Source: Actinomycetes bacterium
GTDB lineage: Bacteria > Actinomycetota > Actinomycetes > Actinomycetales > Cellulomonadaceae
Length of the DNA: 14,470 nucleotides
Assembly (NCBI GenBank): GCA_023430425.1
Contig: JAEZAR010000408.1
Span: 1-14,470, forward strand
Direction of reading: 5' to 3'
Below the pieces are notes generated by a model, which saw only the letters and a program-made list of their open reading frames with translations, did not search any database and was not told the DNA's origin. Numbering within the stretch: position 1 is the first letter of the stretch; every line of letters begins with the position of its first letter. The translations under genes and the position numbers were made by a program. Shown piece after piece: positions 1-7,608 of this stretch.

Positions 1-49
1 GGGCGGCGCCGCCGGCGACCGCGGCCAGCGCCGCGAGACGTCGGGTCAT
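1..49 (-). CDS. Start of a gene after trpE, probably Trp-operon-associated membrane protein (partial)
   Basis: Only the first 16 codons are inside the window; the gene continues past base 1. It starts with ATG at 49, and this ATG overlaps the trpE stop as ATGA, so it should be translationally coupled to trpE. The visible peptide begins with MTRR and then turns into an Ala/Leu/Val/Gly-rich stretch. That fits the start of a membrane segment with a positive N-terminus inside the cell. In many actinobacteria a small multi-pass membrane protein of the Trp-biosynthesis-associated family (TIGR02234 type) sits directly after trpE and before trpC. The assignment rests on this position and the N-terminal character only. 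Another membrane or exported protein is possible. Confidence 0.5.
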   Translation of the reverse strand, partial: MTRRLAALAAVAGGAA

Positions 50-1626
50 GGGGACCCGGGCCGCAGGCGCGCCGCGACCTGGACGGCGCGGACGGCGGCG
101 GCGGCCTTGTTCCGCGACTCGGCGTACTCGAGCGCCTCGACGGAGTCCGCGACGATCCCTCCGCCGGCCTGGACGCTCGCCACGCCGTCCCGGATGAGCG
201 CGGTGCGGATGGCGATGGCCATGTCCATGTTCCCGGCGAAGTCGAAGTAGCCCACGGTGCCGCCATAGATCCCGCGGCGCGCGGGCTCCAGCTCGTCGAT
301 GAGGGCGATCGCGCGCGGCTTCGGCGCGCCCGAGAGCGTCCCCGCGGGGAAGGTCGCGGTGAGGGTCTCCAGCGCCGTCGCACCGGGCCGTAGCCGCCCG
401 ACCACCGTCGAGCAGATGTGCATGATGTGGCTGAAGCGCCGCACGGCCATGAAGTCGACCACCTCGACGCTCGTCGGCACGCACACCTTGACGAGGTCGT
501 TGCGCGACAGGTCGACGAGCATGACGTGCTCGGCCCGCTCCTTGGGGTCCGCCAGGAGCTCCGCGGCAAGGGCGGCGTCGGCCTCCGGCGTCGCGCCCCG
601 GGGCCGTGAGCCGGCGATCGGGAACGTCGTGACGTGCCCGTCCGTGACCTTGACGAGCGTCTCCGGGCTGGACCCCACGACGGCGAACGGGGTGCCGGCG
701 GCGTCCTGCAGCGCCATGCAGTACATGTACGGGCTCGGGTTGATCGTGCGCAGCACGCGGTACACGTCGAGCGGGTCGGCCGGGCAGGCCAGGTCGAGCC
801 GCTGGCTGATGACGACCTGGAAGACCTCGCCGTCGCGGATCGCCTCCTTGCCGGTGCGCACGGCGTGCTCGAAGTCCTCCCGGGGTGTGCGGAAGCGCAG
901 CTCGGGCTCCGGTGCGTCGACGAGGACGGCCGGCGGCGCCGTGGCGGGCGTCGCGAGCGCACGCTGCATACCGTCCAGCCGTCCGACGGCGTCCGCGTAC
1001 GCCTCGTCCACGCGGTCGTCCGTCGCGTCGAAGTTGATGGCGTTGGCGATCAACCAGACCGTCCCGTCGACGTGGTCCACCACCGCCAGGTCGGTCGCGA
1101 GGCTGAGGGTGACCTCGGGGATCCCGAGCTCCTCGGGCGCCTTGGCCGGCAGGGTCGGCTCCCAGTGCCGGACGACGTCCCAGCCCAGGGCGCCGACGAG
1201 ACCGCCGGTGAGCGGCGGCAGCCCGGGGATCGCGGGCGTGCGCAGCGCCTCGAGGGTCGCGCGCAGCACCTCCAGGACGTCACCGCCCGTCGGCACGCCG
1301 ACCGGCACGTCGCCGAGCCAGACGGCCTGGCCGTCGTCGACCGTGAGCGTGGCCCGGGCGGCCACCCCCACGAACGAGTAGCGCGCCCACGTGCCGTCCA
1401 CCTCGGCGGACTCCAGGACGAACGTGCCGGGCCGGCCCTGGGCCAGCGTGCGGTACAGACCCACGGGCGTGACGTCGTCGGCGAGCAGGCGCCGGACGAC
1501 CGGGATCACGCGCCGGTCGGTCGCGAGCCGGCGGAAGCCGTCCAGCGCCGGCCACGTGGCCCCCCAGGCGAGGTCCCCAGGGACGTCCGGGCCGCCAGCC
1601 ACCGGTGCGACGCCGGGCGCGGTCAC
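46..1626 (-). CDS. trpE: Anthranilate synthase component I
   Basis: TrpE converts chorismate to anthranilate using ammonia supplied by the glutamine amidotransferase subunit TrpG, which is not in this window. It is the committed step of tryptophan synthesis. The product is 526 aa, a normal length. The N-terminal regulatory domain has FVLESAE (69-75), matching the LLES element that binds feedback Trp, and RYSFVG (82-87). The chorismate-binding domain has PIAGSRPRG (336-344), VDLSRNDL (371-378), HIMH (400-403), [11 protein letters not shown] (426-436), DELEP (444-448), GGGIVADS (488-495) and ESRNKA (503-508). The Ser in the LLES-like motif suggests a Trp-sensitive enzyme. I chose the GTG at 1626 because it overlaps the hisI stop as GTGA and has a GGGGG run 6-10 nt upstream; the frame stays open upstream but overlaps hisI. 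The next gene overlaps its stop as ATGA. Confidence 0.97.
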   Translation of the reverse strand: MTAPGVAPVAGGPDVPGDLAWGATWPALDGFRRLATDRRVIPVVRRLLADDVTPVGLYRTLAQGRPGTFVLESAEVDGTWARYSFVGVAARATLTVDDGQAVWLGDVPVGVPTGGDVLEVLRATLEALRTPAIPGLPPLTGGLVGALGWDVVRHWEPTLPAKAPEELGIPEVTLSLATDLAVVDHVDGTVWLIANAINFDATDDRVDEAYADAVGRLDGMQRALATPATAPPAVLVDAPEPELRFRTPREDFEHAVRTGKEAIRDGEVFQVVISQRLDLACPADPLDVYRVLRTINPSPYMYCMALQDAAGTPFAVVGSSPETLVKVTDGHVTTFPIAGSRPRGATPEADAALAAELLADPKERAEHVMLVDLSRNDLVKVCVPTSVEVVDFMAVRRFSHIMHICSTVVGRLRPGATALETLTATFPAGTLSGAPKPRAIALIDELEPARRGIYGGTVGYFDFAGNMDMAIAIRTALIRDGVASVQAGGGIVADSVEALEYAESRNKAAAAVRAVQVAARLRPGSP

Positions 1627-1994
1627 TCCGGGCCCCCGACGACGGCGGGCAGGTCCCCGCCCGCGTCGAAGCACGTGCGAGCGCCGGTGTGGCACGCGGC
1701 GCCCACCTGCTCGACCTGGACGAGGACGGCGTCGCCGTCGCAGTCCAGGCGCACGCGGCGCACGTGCTGGACGTGACCCGACGTGTCCCCCTTGCGCCAG
1801 TACTCGCCGCGGGACCGGCTCCAGAAGGTCACGCGGCCCGTGGTCAGCGTGCGGTGCAGCGCCTCGTCGTCCATCCACCCGACCATGAGCACCTCGAGGG
1901 AATCGTGGTCCTGGACGACGGCGCACACCAGTCCGGCCTCGTCGCGCTTGAGGCGCACGGCGACGGCGGGGTCGAGGGCGGCGGGGGGCGTCAC
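1623..1994 (-). CDS. hisI: Phosphoribosyl-AMP cyclohydrolase
   Basis: HisI opens the purine ring of phosphoribosyl-AMP to give ProFAR in histidine synthesis, using zinc and magnesium. At 123 aa it is the single-domain form, without a fused HisE (phosphoribosyl-ATP pyrophosphatase) domain. The metal motifs are clear: LDCDGD (83-88) supplies the aspartates D84, D86 and D88 and the cysteine C85, and CHTGARTC (101-108) supplies C101 and C108. Other family blocks are VLMVGWMD (35-42) and [17 protein letters not shown] (53-69). The GTG start at 1994 fits the usual N-terminal length and lies about ten bases after a CAGGA element; the frame is open further upstream but that part is unrelated. It follows the second ABC gene by 58 nt and overlaps trpE by four bases. 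The hisI-trpE pairing is common in actinobacteria. Confidence 0.97.
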   Translation of the reverse strand: MTPPAALDPAVAVRLKRDEAGLVCAVVQDHDSLEVLMVGWMDDEALHRTLTTGRVTFWSRSRGEYWRKGDTSGHVQHVRRVRLDCDGDAVLVQVEQVGAACHTGARTCFDAGGDLPAVVGGPE

Positions 1995-2052
1995 GCGGCC
2001 GATCCTGCCACGGCTGCGAGGCCCGTCGCCGCGCGATTCCGCAGCCCCGGGG

Positions 2053-3858
2053 TCACCGGGTCTGCGCGAGCCAGGCGGCGTACATCGCCGCGTACTGACC
2101 GTCGGCGCGCAGCAGCTCGGCGTGCGGCCCCACCTCCACGACCCGGCCGTCGGCCACCACGACGACGAGGTCCGCGGCCTCGGCGGTCGAGAGCCGGTGG
2201 GCGATCGTGATGGTCGTCCGGCCCGCCGAGAGCTGGTCCTGCGCACGGGCGATGCGCACCTCGGTCGCCGGGTCGACCGCGCTCGTGGCCTCGTCGAGCA
2301 CGAGCACGTCCCCGCCGGCGACGTGGGCGCGGGCGAGGGCCACGAGCTGCCGCTCGCCGGCGGAGAGCCGTTCGCCCCGCTGGCCGACGTCGGTCGTCAC
2401 GCCGTCCGCGAGGTCGGCGAGCCAGTCCGCGAGCCCGAGGTCGGCGAACGCACGCCGGGCGACCTCGGCCTGCGCCGCGTCGTCCGGCTCTCCGGGGCCC
2501 CGGAGCCCGTAGGCGACGTTCTGCGCGACGGTCCCGTCGAAGAGGAAGCCCTCCTGCGGCACGAGGACGACGCGCGCGCGGAGGTCGGCGAGCCGGATGC
2601 GGCGCAGGTCGACGCCGTCGAGCAGCACCTGACCCCGGACCGGGTCCACGAGGCGGGCGACCAGCCGGGCCAGCGTCGTCTTGCCCGACCCGGTCGCCCC
2701 GACGACCGCGACCTTGGCGCGCGCCGGCACCACCAGGTCGACCTCGGACAGCACCGTCGGCCCGCCGGGGTAGGCGAAGGTGACGTCGCGCAGCTCGACG
2801 CGCCCGGGGCCCCGAGGGCTGGGGGTGCCCCCGTCGTCGGGGTCGGTGATCTCGGCACGGGTGTCGATGACCCCGAGCACGCGGCGCCAGCCCGCGAGGG
2901 CGTTCTGCAGCTCGTTGAGGATCTCGGTGGCCATCTGCACGGGCCCGGTGAACAGCTGCACGAGGAACAGGAACGCGAGCAGCCGGCCCGCGGTGATGCG
3001 TCCGTCCACGCCGAGCAGCGTGCCGACGACGACCACGGCGGCCAGCACCAGGTTCGCGACGAGCACGCCCGAGGAGAACACCGCTGCGACGCGCGTCTGG
3101 GCGCCGACCTGCGCGTCCCGGGTGGACCGGATCGCGCTCTCGATACGGCGCTCCGTCCGCGCGCCGACGCCGTAGGCCTTGATGGTCTCGGCACCGACGA
3201 CCGCCTCGGAGATCGCCCCGAGCATCGCCCCGGTCCGGGCCCGCACGTTCGCGTAGGCGGCGCTCACGCGCTTCTGCGCCGGCCGGAGCACGAGGACCAG
3301 CGGGAGGAAGGCGAGCCACACGACGAGCGCGAGCGGCCACGAGTAGACGACCATCAGCGCCGTCGCCGCCGCGATCTGCAGCACCGAGACCAGCAGCATG
3401 ATGCCGCCCCACTGGACGAACAGCGAGATCGTGTCGACGTCCCCCGTGACGCGGGAGACGAGGCTGCCCCGCCGCTCGGTGCCCTGGGTGAGCACCGACA
3501 GGTCGTGCACCCGGCGGAACGCCGCGACGCGCAGCCGGGCGAGGCCGGCCTCGCTGCGCCGGAACAGGCGCACGTTGACCGTGGCGGAGCAGATGCCGGC
3601 GATCAGGAGCGCGGCCGCGGCGAGCGACACGAGCAGCGTCACGCGACCGACCTGCGGTCCGCCCTCGGCGAGGATGCCCGTGTCGATCGTCTGCTGGACG
3701 GCGATCGGCACCACGATGCGGCCGCCCGCCGCAGCCAGCGCCAGCACGAGCGTCACCCCGAAGCCCTGACCGATCTGCGGGGAGACCTCCAGGCCACGGC
3801 GCAGCGTGGCGAGCGGGCCGAGCGTGCTGGTCGTCTCCAGCCGTACCCCCTCGCTCAT
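2053..3858 (-). CDS. ABC exporter half-transporter, ATP-hydrolysing partner (601 aa)
   Basis: This is a fused membrane-plus-ATPase half transporter of the MsbA/multidrug type. Six membrane segments fall at about 33-52, 72-90, 148-171, 173-192, 263-283 and 290-308. The nucleotide-binding domain fills about 350-601: A-loop Tyr363, Walker [10 protein letters not shown] (387-395), Q-loop Gln435, signature LSAGERQ (498-504), Walker B VLVLDE (518-523) with the catalytic Glu523, D-loop SAVD and switch His554. Its own Walker and switch residues are canonical, but its signature departs from LSGGQ, with Ala for the second Gly and Glu for Gln. That matches a heterodimer with the preceding gene, whose defects are complementary. 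The ATG at 3858 overlaps the stop of that gene as ATGA and follows a strong GGAGGAGGTGG ribosome site (3863-3873). The substrate cannot be read from sequence; drugs, lipids or peptides are all possible. Confidence 0.93.
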   Translation of the reverse strand: MSEGVRLETTSTLGPLATLRRGLEVSPQIGQGFGVTLVLALAAAGGRIVVPIAVQQTIDTGILAEGGPQVGRVTLLVSLAAAALLIAGICSATVNVRLFRRSEAGLARLRVAAFRRVHDLSVLTQGTERRGSLVSRVTGDVDTISLFVQWGGIMLLVSVLQIAAATALMVVYSWPLALVVWLAFLPLVLVLRPAQKRVSAAYANVRARTGAMLGAISEAVVGAETIKAYGVGARTERRIESAIRSTRDAQVGAQTRVAAVFSSGVLVANLVLAAVVVVGTLLGVDGRITAGRLLAFLFLVQLFTGPVQMATEILNELQNALAGWRRVLGVIDTRAEITDPDDGGTPSPRGPGRVELRDVTFAYPGGPTVLSEVDLVVPARAKVAVVGATGSGKTTLARLVARLVDPVRGQVLLDGVDLRRIRLADLRARVVLVPQEGFLFDGTVAQNVAYGLRGPGEPDDAAQAEVARRAFADLGLADWLADLADGVTTDVGQRGERLSAGERQLVALARAHVAGGDVLVLDEATSAVDPATEVRIARAQDQLSAGRTTITIAHRLSTAEAADLVVVVADGRVVEVGPHAELLRADGQYAAMYAAWLAQTR

Positions 3859-5864
3859 GCGTCCACCTCCTCCTCGGCCGCGCGCGCGGCGGTGCGCCGC
3901 TCGGACTCGCGCAGGTACGCGGTCGCCAGCTCGACGTACCCGGGGTCGCGCGCGATGAGGTCCTCGTGGGAGCCACGGTCGACGACCCGCCCGGCCGCCA
4001 GGTGCACCACCTCGTCGGCGAGGGCGACCGACGACATCCGGTAGGCGACGAGCAGCACCGTCGGCCCCGTCGGTCCCGTGCCCGGCTCCCACGCGGCCCC
4101 GAGCCCCCGCAGGATCTGCTGCTCGACGCGCGGGTCGACGGCCGACGTCGCGTCGTCGAGGACCAGCAGCCGCGGTCGGCGCACGATCGCCCGGGCGATC
4201 GCGAGCCGCTGCCGCTGTCCCCCGGACAAGTTGGCGCCCCGCTCCCCGAGGGGGGCGTCCAGCCCCCCCGGCAGTGCCCGGACGACGTGGTCGAGGCGGG
4301 CCGTGCGCAGGGCGTCCCAGACGGCGTCGTCGTCGGGGGCGCCGGGGTCGTCCGCGTCCGCCAGGGTGACGTTGGCGCGGACGGTGTCCTCGAACAGGAA
4401 CGTGTGCTGGGCGACGTGCGCGACCTGGGCGGCGACGTCGTCGGGCCGCAGCGCGCGGACGTCCACGCCGTCCAGGAGGACCGAGCCGCGGCTCGGGTCG
4501 CGCAGGCGCGCCAGCAGGCCGGCGAGGGTGCTCTTGCCCGCCCCGGTCGGTCCCACGAGCGCGACCGTGCGGCCCGCGGGCAGCTCGAGGTCGACGTCGG
4601 AGAGGAGGTCGACGGGCCCGTCCGCCCCCGGCACCGTGACCGTCACCCCGCGCAGTGTCACCTGCATCCCGGTGTCGGCGACGGGCAGGGGCCGGTCACC
4701 GGGCGCCATGTCGCCGCGCGCGTCGAGCACGCGCGCGATCCGGTCGTACCCGACGAGCGCCCGCGGCAGCTCCCCGAGCACCCAGCCGAACGCGCGCACC
4801 GGCACGGCCATGAGGGTGAGCAGGTACCCGGCGGCGACGATGTCCCCGGCCTGCACGTCGCCCGACGCCGCGCGGTGCGCGCCGACGAGGAGCACCGCGA
4901 GGGTGCCCACGCTGGGCAGCAGCTCGATGACGGGGTCGAACAGCGCCCGCACCTGCCCGACCCGGACGTTGGCCGCCCGGAGCTCGTCGGCCTTGCGCGC
5001 GAAGCGCTCCTCCTCGCGGTCCGCCGTGCCCAGCGACTTCACGAGCAGGGCCGCCTCGAAGCTCTCGTGCGCGACGTCGGAGACCTGGGCCCGCAGCTGC
5101 TGCGCGCGCGTGACCGCGGGGGTCATGTAGCGCTGGAAGACGACGTTGGCGAGCACCGCGAGCGGCAGGACGGTCAACGCCGTGAGCGCGAGCCAGGCGT
5201 CCACGGAGAACAGGGCCACGGCGGCGACCCCGATCATCACTACGACGCCCAGCGCGAACGGCAGCGGGTTGAACACGCCTGTGGCCGCCTCGACGTCCGA
5301 GCTGGCGTTGGCGAGGAGCTGGCCCGTGGGGTGGGCGCGGTGCCAGGACATCGGCAGGCGCAGGTACTGGCGGGTGACCCCACGGCGGTGCCCGGCGCCG
5401 ATGTCGGCGTAGCCGATGCCCGCGAAGATGCGGCGTCCGGCCACCCCGAGGGCCAGGACGAGCGCCACCGCGACCAGGGCCAGCCCCGCGAGCCCGAGGC
5501 GCGCCCGCCCGGCCGCGTCCCCGGCGAGTGCGGGGACCACGACGGTGTCGGTGATCCGCCCGAGGACCTGGCTCACCGCGACGGTCGCCGCACCGAAGAT
5601 CGCGGACAGCCCGACGGCGAGGACGTACGTGCGCGGGTGGGAGCGCATGCCGCGCCAGACGACCTGCCACGACCGCCGCACGACGCCTCCGGTGAGGGCC
5701 ACGCCACGACCGGCGGGCGCACCCCCCCGCTCCGGGGCGTGGTCGGTGCGTCCGGTGGAGCCGGTGCGACCGGTGCCGTCCGCGCGGGCGGCGCGGTCCC
5801 CACCGGCGGTGCGGTCGGTGCGGTCAGTGCCGTCGTCCTGGGCACCCGGGCGCACGCGCACCAC
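3855..5864 (-). CDS. ABC exporter half-transporter, degenerate-site partner (669 aa)
   Basis: Membrane-plus-ATPase half transporter, the likely dimer partner of the next gene. Residues 1-60 form an unusual hydrophilic extension rich in Thr, Gly, Arg and Asp. Six membrane segments follow between about 79 and 362. The ATPase domain has Walker A GPTGAGKST (438-446), Q-loop Gln486, a canonical signature LSGGQRQ (546-552) and Walker B LLVLDD (566-571). Three key positions are altered: Asp571 stands where the catalytic Glu should be, Tyr608 (VAYRMS) replaces the switch His, and Val411 stands at the A-loop aromatic position. Its own ATP site should therefore bind nucleotide but hydrolyse poorly, as in known asymmetric exporters. 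The start is GTG at 5864 or the adjacent GTG at 5861, just after GGAAGG. The long N-terminus makes a later start, such as the GTG at residue 55, possible. The stop overlaps the partner's ATG. Confidence 0.91.
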   Translation of the reverse strand: MVRVRPGAQDDGTDRTDRTAGGDRAARADGTGRTGSTGRTDHAPERGGAPAGRGVALTGGVVRRSWQVVWRGMRSHPRTYVLAVGLSAIFGAATVAVSQVLGRITDTVVVPALAGDAAGRARLGLAGLALVAVALVLALGVAGRRIFAGIGYADIGAGHRRGVTRQYLRLPMSWHRAHPTGQLLANASSDVEAATGVFNPLPFALGVVVMIGVAAVALFSVDAWLALTALTVLPLAVLANVVFQRYMTPAVTRAQQLRAQVSDVAHESFEAALLVKSLGTADREEERFARKADELRAANVRVGQVRALFDPVIELLPSVGTLAVLLVGAHRAASGDVQAGDIVAAGYLLTLMAVPVRAFGWVLGELPRALVGYDRIARVLDARGDMAPGDRPLPVADTGMQVTLRGVTVTVPGADGPVDLLSDVDLELPAGRTVALVGPTGAGKSTLAGLLARLRDPSRGSVLLDGVDVRALRPDDVAAQVAHVAQHTFLFEDTVRANVTLADADDPGAPDDDAVWDALRTARLDHVVRALPGGLDAPLGERGANLSGGQRQRLAIARAIVRRPRLLVLDDATSAVDPRVEQQILRGLGAAWEPGTGPTGPTVLLVAYRMSSVALADEVVHLAAGRVVDRGSHEDLIARDPGYVELATAYLRESERRTAARAAEEEVDA

Positions 5865-5868
5865 CAGT

Positions 5869-5874
5869 CCTTCC
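5869..5874 (-). promoter_or_regulatory. Ribosome binding site GGAAGG before the first ABC gene
   Basis: GGAAGG read on the minus strand lies 4 nt before the GTG at 5864 and 7 nt before the second GTG at 5861. The longer spacing is more usual, so initiation may be at 5861, one residue shorter than the coordinates given for the gene. It supports the far-upstream start, which includes the hydrophilic extension, over internal starts. Confidence 0.5.
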
Positions 5875-5922
5875 GTCGGGGATCCCCCAGCATCTCACGG
5901 TGACCCACGAAACGATGCGACC

Positions 5923-5938
5923 GGCCGCGACGACGGCC
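5923..5938 (-). terminator. Small GC hairpin just after hisF, possible weak terminator
   Basis: GGCCG (5923-5927) and CGGCC (5934-5938) form a perfect 5-bp stem around a 6-nt loop, starting 10 nt past the hisF stop in the 83-nt gap before the ABC genes. No T-run follows on the transcribed strand. In so GC-rich a genome a short stem like this can arise by chance, so its role as a terminator or transcript-end stabiliser is tentative. Confidence 0.2.
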
Positions 5939-5947
5939 TCCGCGGGC

Positions 5948-6715
5948 TCAGCGCACCTCGACGCCGGCCGCCCGCAGGTGCGCCTTGACGTCGCCGACCG
6001 TCAGGACGCCGAAATGGAACACGCTGGCGGCGAGCACGGCGTCGGCCCCGGCGAGCACGGCCTCGAGGAAGTGCTCCGGGGTGCCGGCGCCGCCGCTCGC
6101 GACGAGGGGCACCGCGACCTGCGCGCGGACGTCGGCGATCATGCGCAGGTCGAAGCCGTCGGTCGTCCCGTCGGCGTCCATGGAGTTCAGCAGCACCTCG
6201 CCCGCGCCGAGGTCGACGGCCTGCCGCGCCCACGCGACCGCGTCCAGGCCGGTCCCCTTGCGCCCGCCGTGCGTCGTGACCTCGTAGCCCGACGGCGTCG
6301 GCGGGCCGTCCGTCACGCGACGGGCGTCCACCGACAGCACGAGCACCTGGCTGCCGAACCGCTCGGCGATCTCCGCGACCAGCTCGGGGCGGGCGATGGC
6401 CGCGGTGTTGACCCCCACCTTGTCGGCGCCGGCCCGCAGCAGGCGGTCGACGTCCTCGACCGAGCGCACGCCGCCGCCGACCGTGAGCGGGACGAAGACC
6501 TCGTCGGCCGTCCGTCCGACCACGTCGAGCATCGTCGCCCGGTCCCCGGACGACGCCGTGACGTCCAGGAAGGTGATCTCGTCGGCGCCCTCGGCGTCGT
6601 ACCGGCGGGCCAGCTCCACCGGGTCACCGGCGTCGCGCAGGCCCCTGAAGTGGACGCCCTTGACCACGCGGCCGGCGTCCACGTCCAGGCACGGGATGAC
6701 GCGGACCGCGGTCAC
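5948..6715 (-). CDS. hisF: Imidazole glycerol phosphate synthase, cyclase subunit
   Basis: HisF is the TIM-barrel cyclase of IGP synthase. It joins PRFAR with ammonia from the HisH glutaminase to make imidazole glycerol phosphate and AICAR, feeding both histidine and purine synthesis. HisH is not in this window. The product is 255 aa, normal for the family. Both catalytic aspartates are in place: Asp11 in [16 protein letters not shown] (5-20) and Asp130 in VLSVDARR (125-132). Phosphate-binding blocks LTVGGGVRS (77-85) and [10 protein letters not shown] (206-215) are present, as is NSMDADGT (177-184). The GTG at 6715 overlaps the stop of the FKBP gene as GTGA, and the downstream-positioned Asp11 confirms this start. 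Translational coupling to the pupylation operon is unusual for a histidine gene. The rest of the his operon, apart from hisI downstream, is absent. Confidence 0.97.
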   Translation of the reverse strand: MTAVRVIPCLDVDAGRVVKGVHFRGLRDAGDPVELARRYDAEGADEITFLDVTASSGDRATMLDVVGRTADEVFVPLTVGGGVRSVEDVDRLLRAGADKVGVNTAAIARPELVAEIAERFGSQVLVLSVDARRVTDGPPTPSGYEVTTHGGRKGTGLDAVAWARQAVDLGAGEVLLNSMDADGTTDGFDLRMIADVRAQVAVPLVASGGAGTPEHFLEAVLAGADAVLAASVFHFGVLTVGDVKAHLRAAGVEVR

Positions 6716-7608
6716 GACCCGGCCACCGAGGCGGGCTCGCCGGAGGCGGAGAGGATGTCGACGACGAAGACCAGCGTCTGCTCGGCGAGCTCGTTCTGCG
6801 TGCCCCCGTACGCCATCTCCGGGGGCACGACGAGCAGCACCTGGCTGCCGACGGTCTGCTCGACGAGCCCGGCGTCCCATCCCTGGATGACCGAGCCCAC
6901 GCCGATGGGGAACGATGCGGGCAGCTTGCCCGCGCCCCAGGTCGAGTCGAACACCGTGCCGTCGGCCCAGGTCACCCCGACGTACTGCACGGTGATCACC
7001 TGCCCCGCGGCGACCTGCGGGCCGGACCCGCGGATCAGGGGCGCCACGACGAGGTCGGCGGGCGGGGGCGCCTCCGGCACCGCGATCGAGGGGTGGCCGT
7101 CGTCGGCGAGGGTGACCGTCGGGAGCCCCTCCCGGGGCTCGAGCGCCTCGCCCGACGCCCGGGTCGGCAGCAGGTCGAAGACCGCGACGGTGGCCGCGCC
7201 CGAGGCGGCGTCGGGCGGCACGAGGTGCAGGATGCGCGAGCCCACCCGCTGACCGCTGAGCGCGCGGTAGATGTCCACGCCGAGGGACTCCGCGCTGAGC
7301 AGGTACGGTCGCGGCTCGCTGGAGAAGGTCTCGTTGACGACGGAGCCGTCCGCCCCGGACTCGGCGTAGAAGTCCAGGAGGATCGGCCCGCCCTCGACGA
7401 CGGGTGGCCCGCCGCCCTCCCAGACCACCTCCACGCGCGCCTCCTCGACGCTCAGCGGCGTCTCGTAGCTCAGCGTCGGCGCGGCACCCGGCTCTCCCGA
7501 GACGGTCACCTCACCGGTCGGCTCGCTCTCCTCCTGCGCGCACCCGGCGAGCGCGAGCAGCGCGACGACGCCCGCCGTGACCGCACCCCGCACCCGTCCG
7601 ACCCTCAC
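6712..7608 (-). CDS. FKBP-type peptidyl-prolyl isomerase lipoprotein with tandem FKBP-like domains
   Basis: Exported proline isomerase, probably folding proteins at the outer face of the membrane. The 298-aa product begins with a short lipoprotein signal: arginines near the N-terminus, a hydrophobic core and the lipobox LAGC with Cys23 as the lipidated residue. Residues 193-287 are an intact FKBP domain carrying the expected pocket residues: Tyr209, VFD (219-221), Phe233, SVIQGW (239-244), Tyr267 in MAYG and Phe281. Residues 74-148 follow the same pattern ([33 protein letters not shown]) but lack the pocket Trp and Tyr, so they look like a second, inactive copy. The GTG at 7608 overlaps the pafA stop as GTGA and has GGAG 8-11 nt upstream. 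The frame is open far upstream inside pafA, but that part is not coding. An FKBP gene after pafA occurs in other actinobacteria, to my knowledge. Confidence 0.92.
   Translation of the reverse strand: MRVGRVRGAVTAGVVALLALAGCAQEESEPTGEVTVSGEPGAAPTLSYETPLSVEEARVEVVWEGGGPPVVEGGPILLDFYAESGADGSVVNETFSSEPRPYLLSAESLGVDIYRALSGQRVGSRILHLVPPDAASGAATVAVFDLLPTRASGEALEPREGLPTVTLADDGHPSIAVPEAPPPADLVVAPLIRGSGPQVAAGQVITVQYVGVTWADGTVFDSTWGAGKLPASFPIGVGSVIQGWDAGLVEQTVGSQVLLVVPPEMAYGGTQNELAEQTLVFVVDILSASGEPASVAGS

Noticed and set aside
1627..1926. Upstream extension of trpE into hisI
   Set aside because: The extra 100 residues are Arg/Gly/Pro-rich and out of frame with hisI, while the GTG at 1626 gives a normal TrpE length and a GTGA overlap.
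2012..2046. Inverted repeat GGCTGCG/CGCAGCC between the ABC gene and hisI as a terminator
   Set aside because: The arms are 7 bp but the loop is 21 nt, there is no T-run, and one arm end touches the region just after the ABC stop; too weak to call.
1783..5903. Two very long open frames on the plus strand (1783-4044 and 3966-5903) opposite the ABC genes
   Set aside because: They are antisense to clearly conserved genes, are dominated by Arg, Gly, Pro, Asp and His without any domain, and are what a very GC-rich coding strand produces in its complement.
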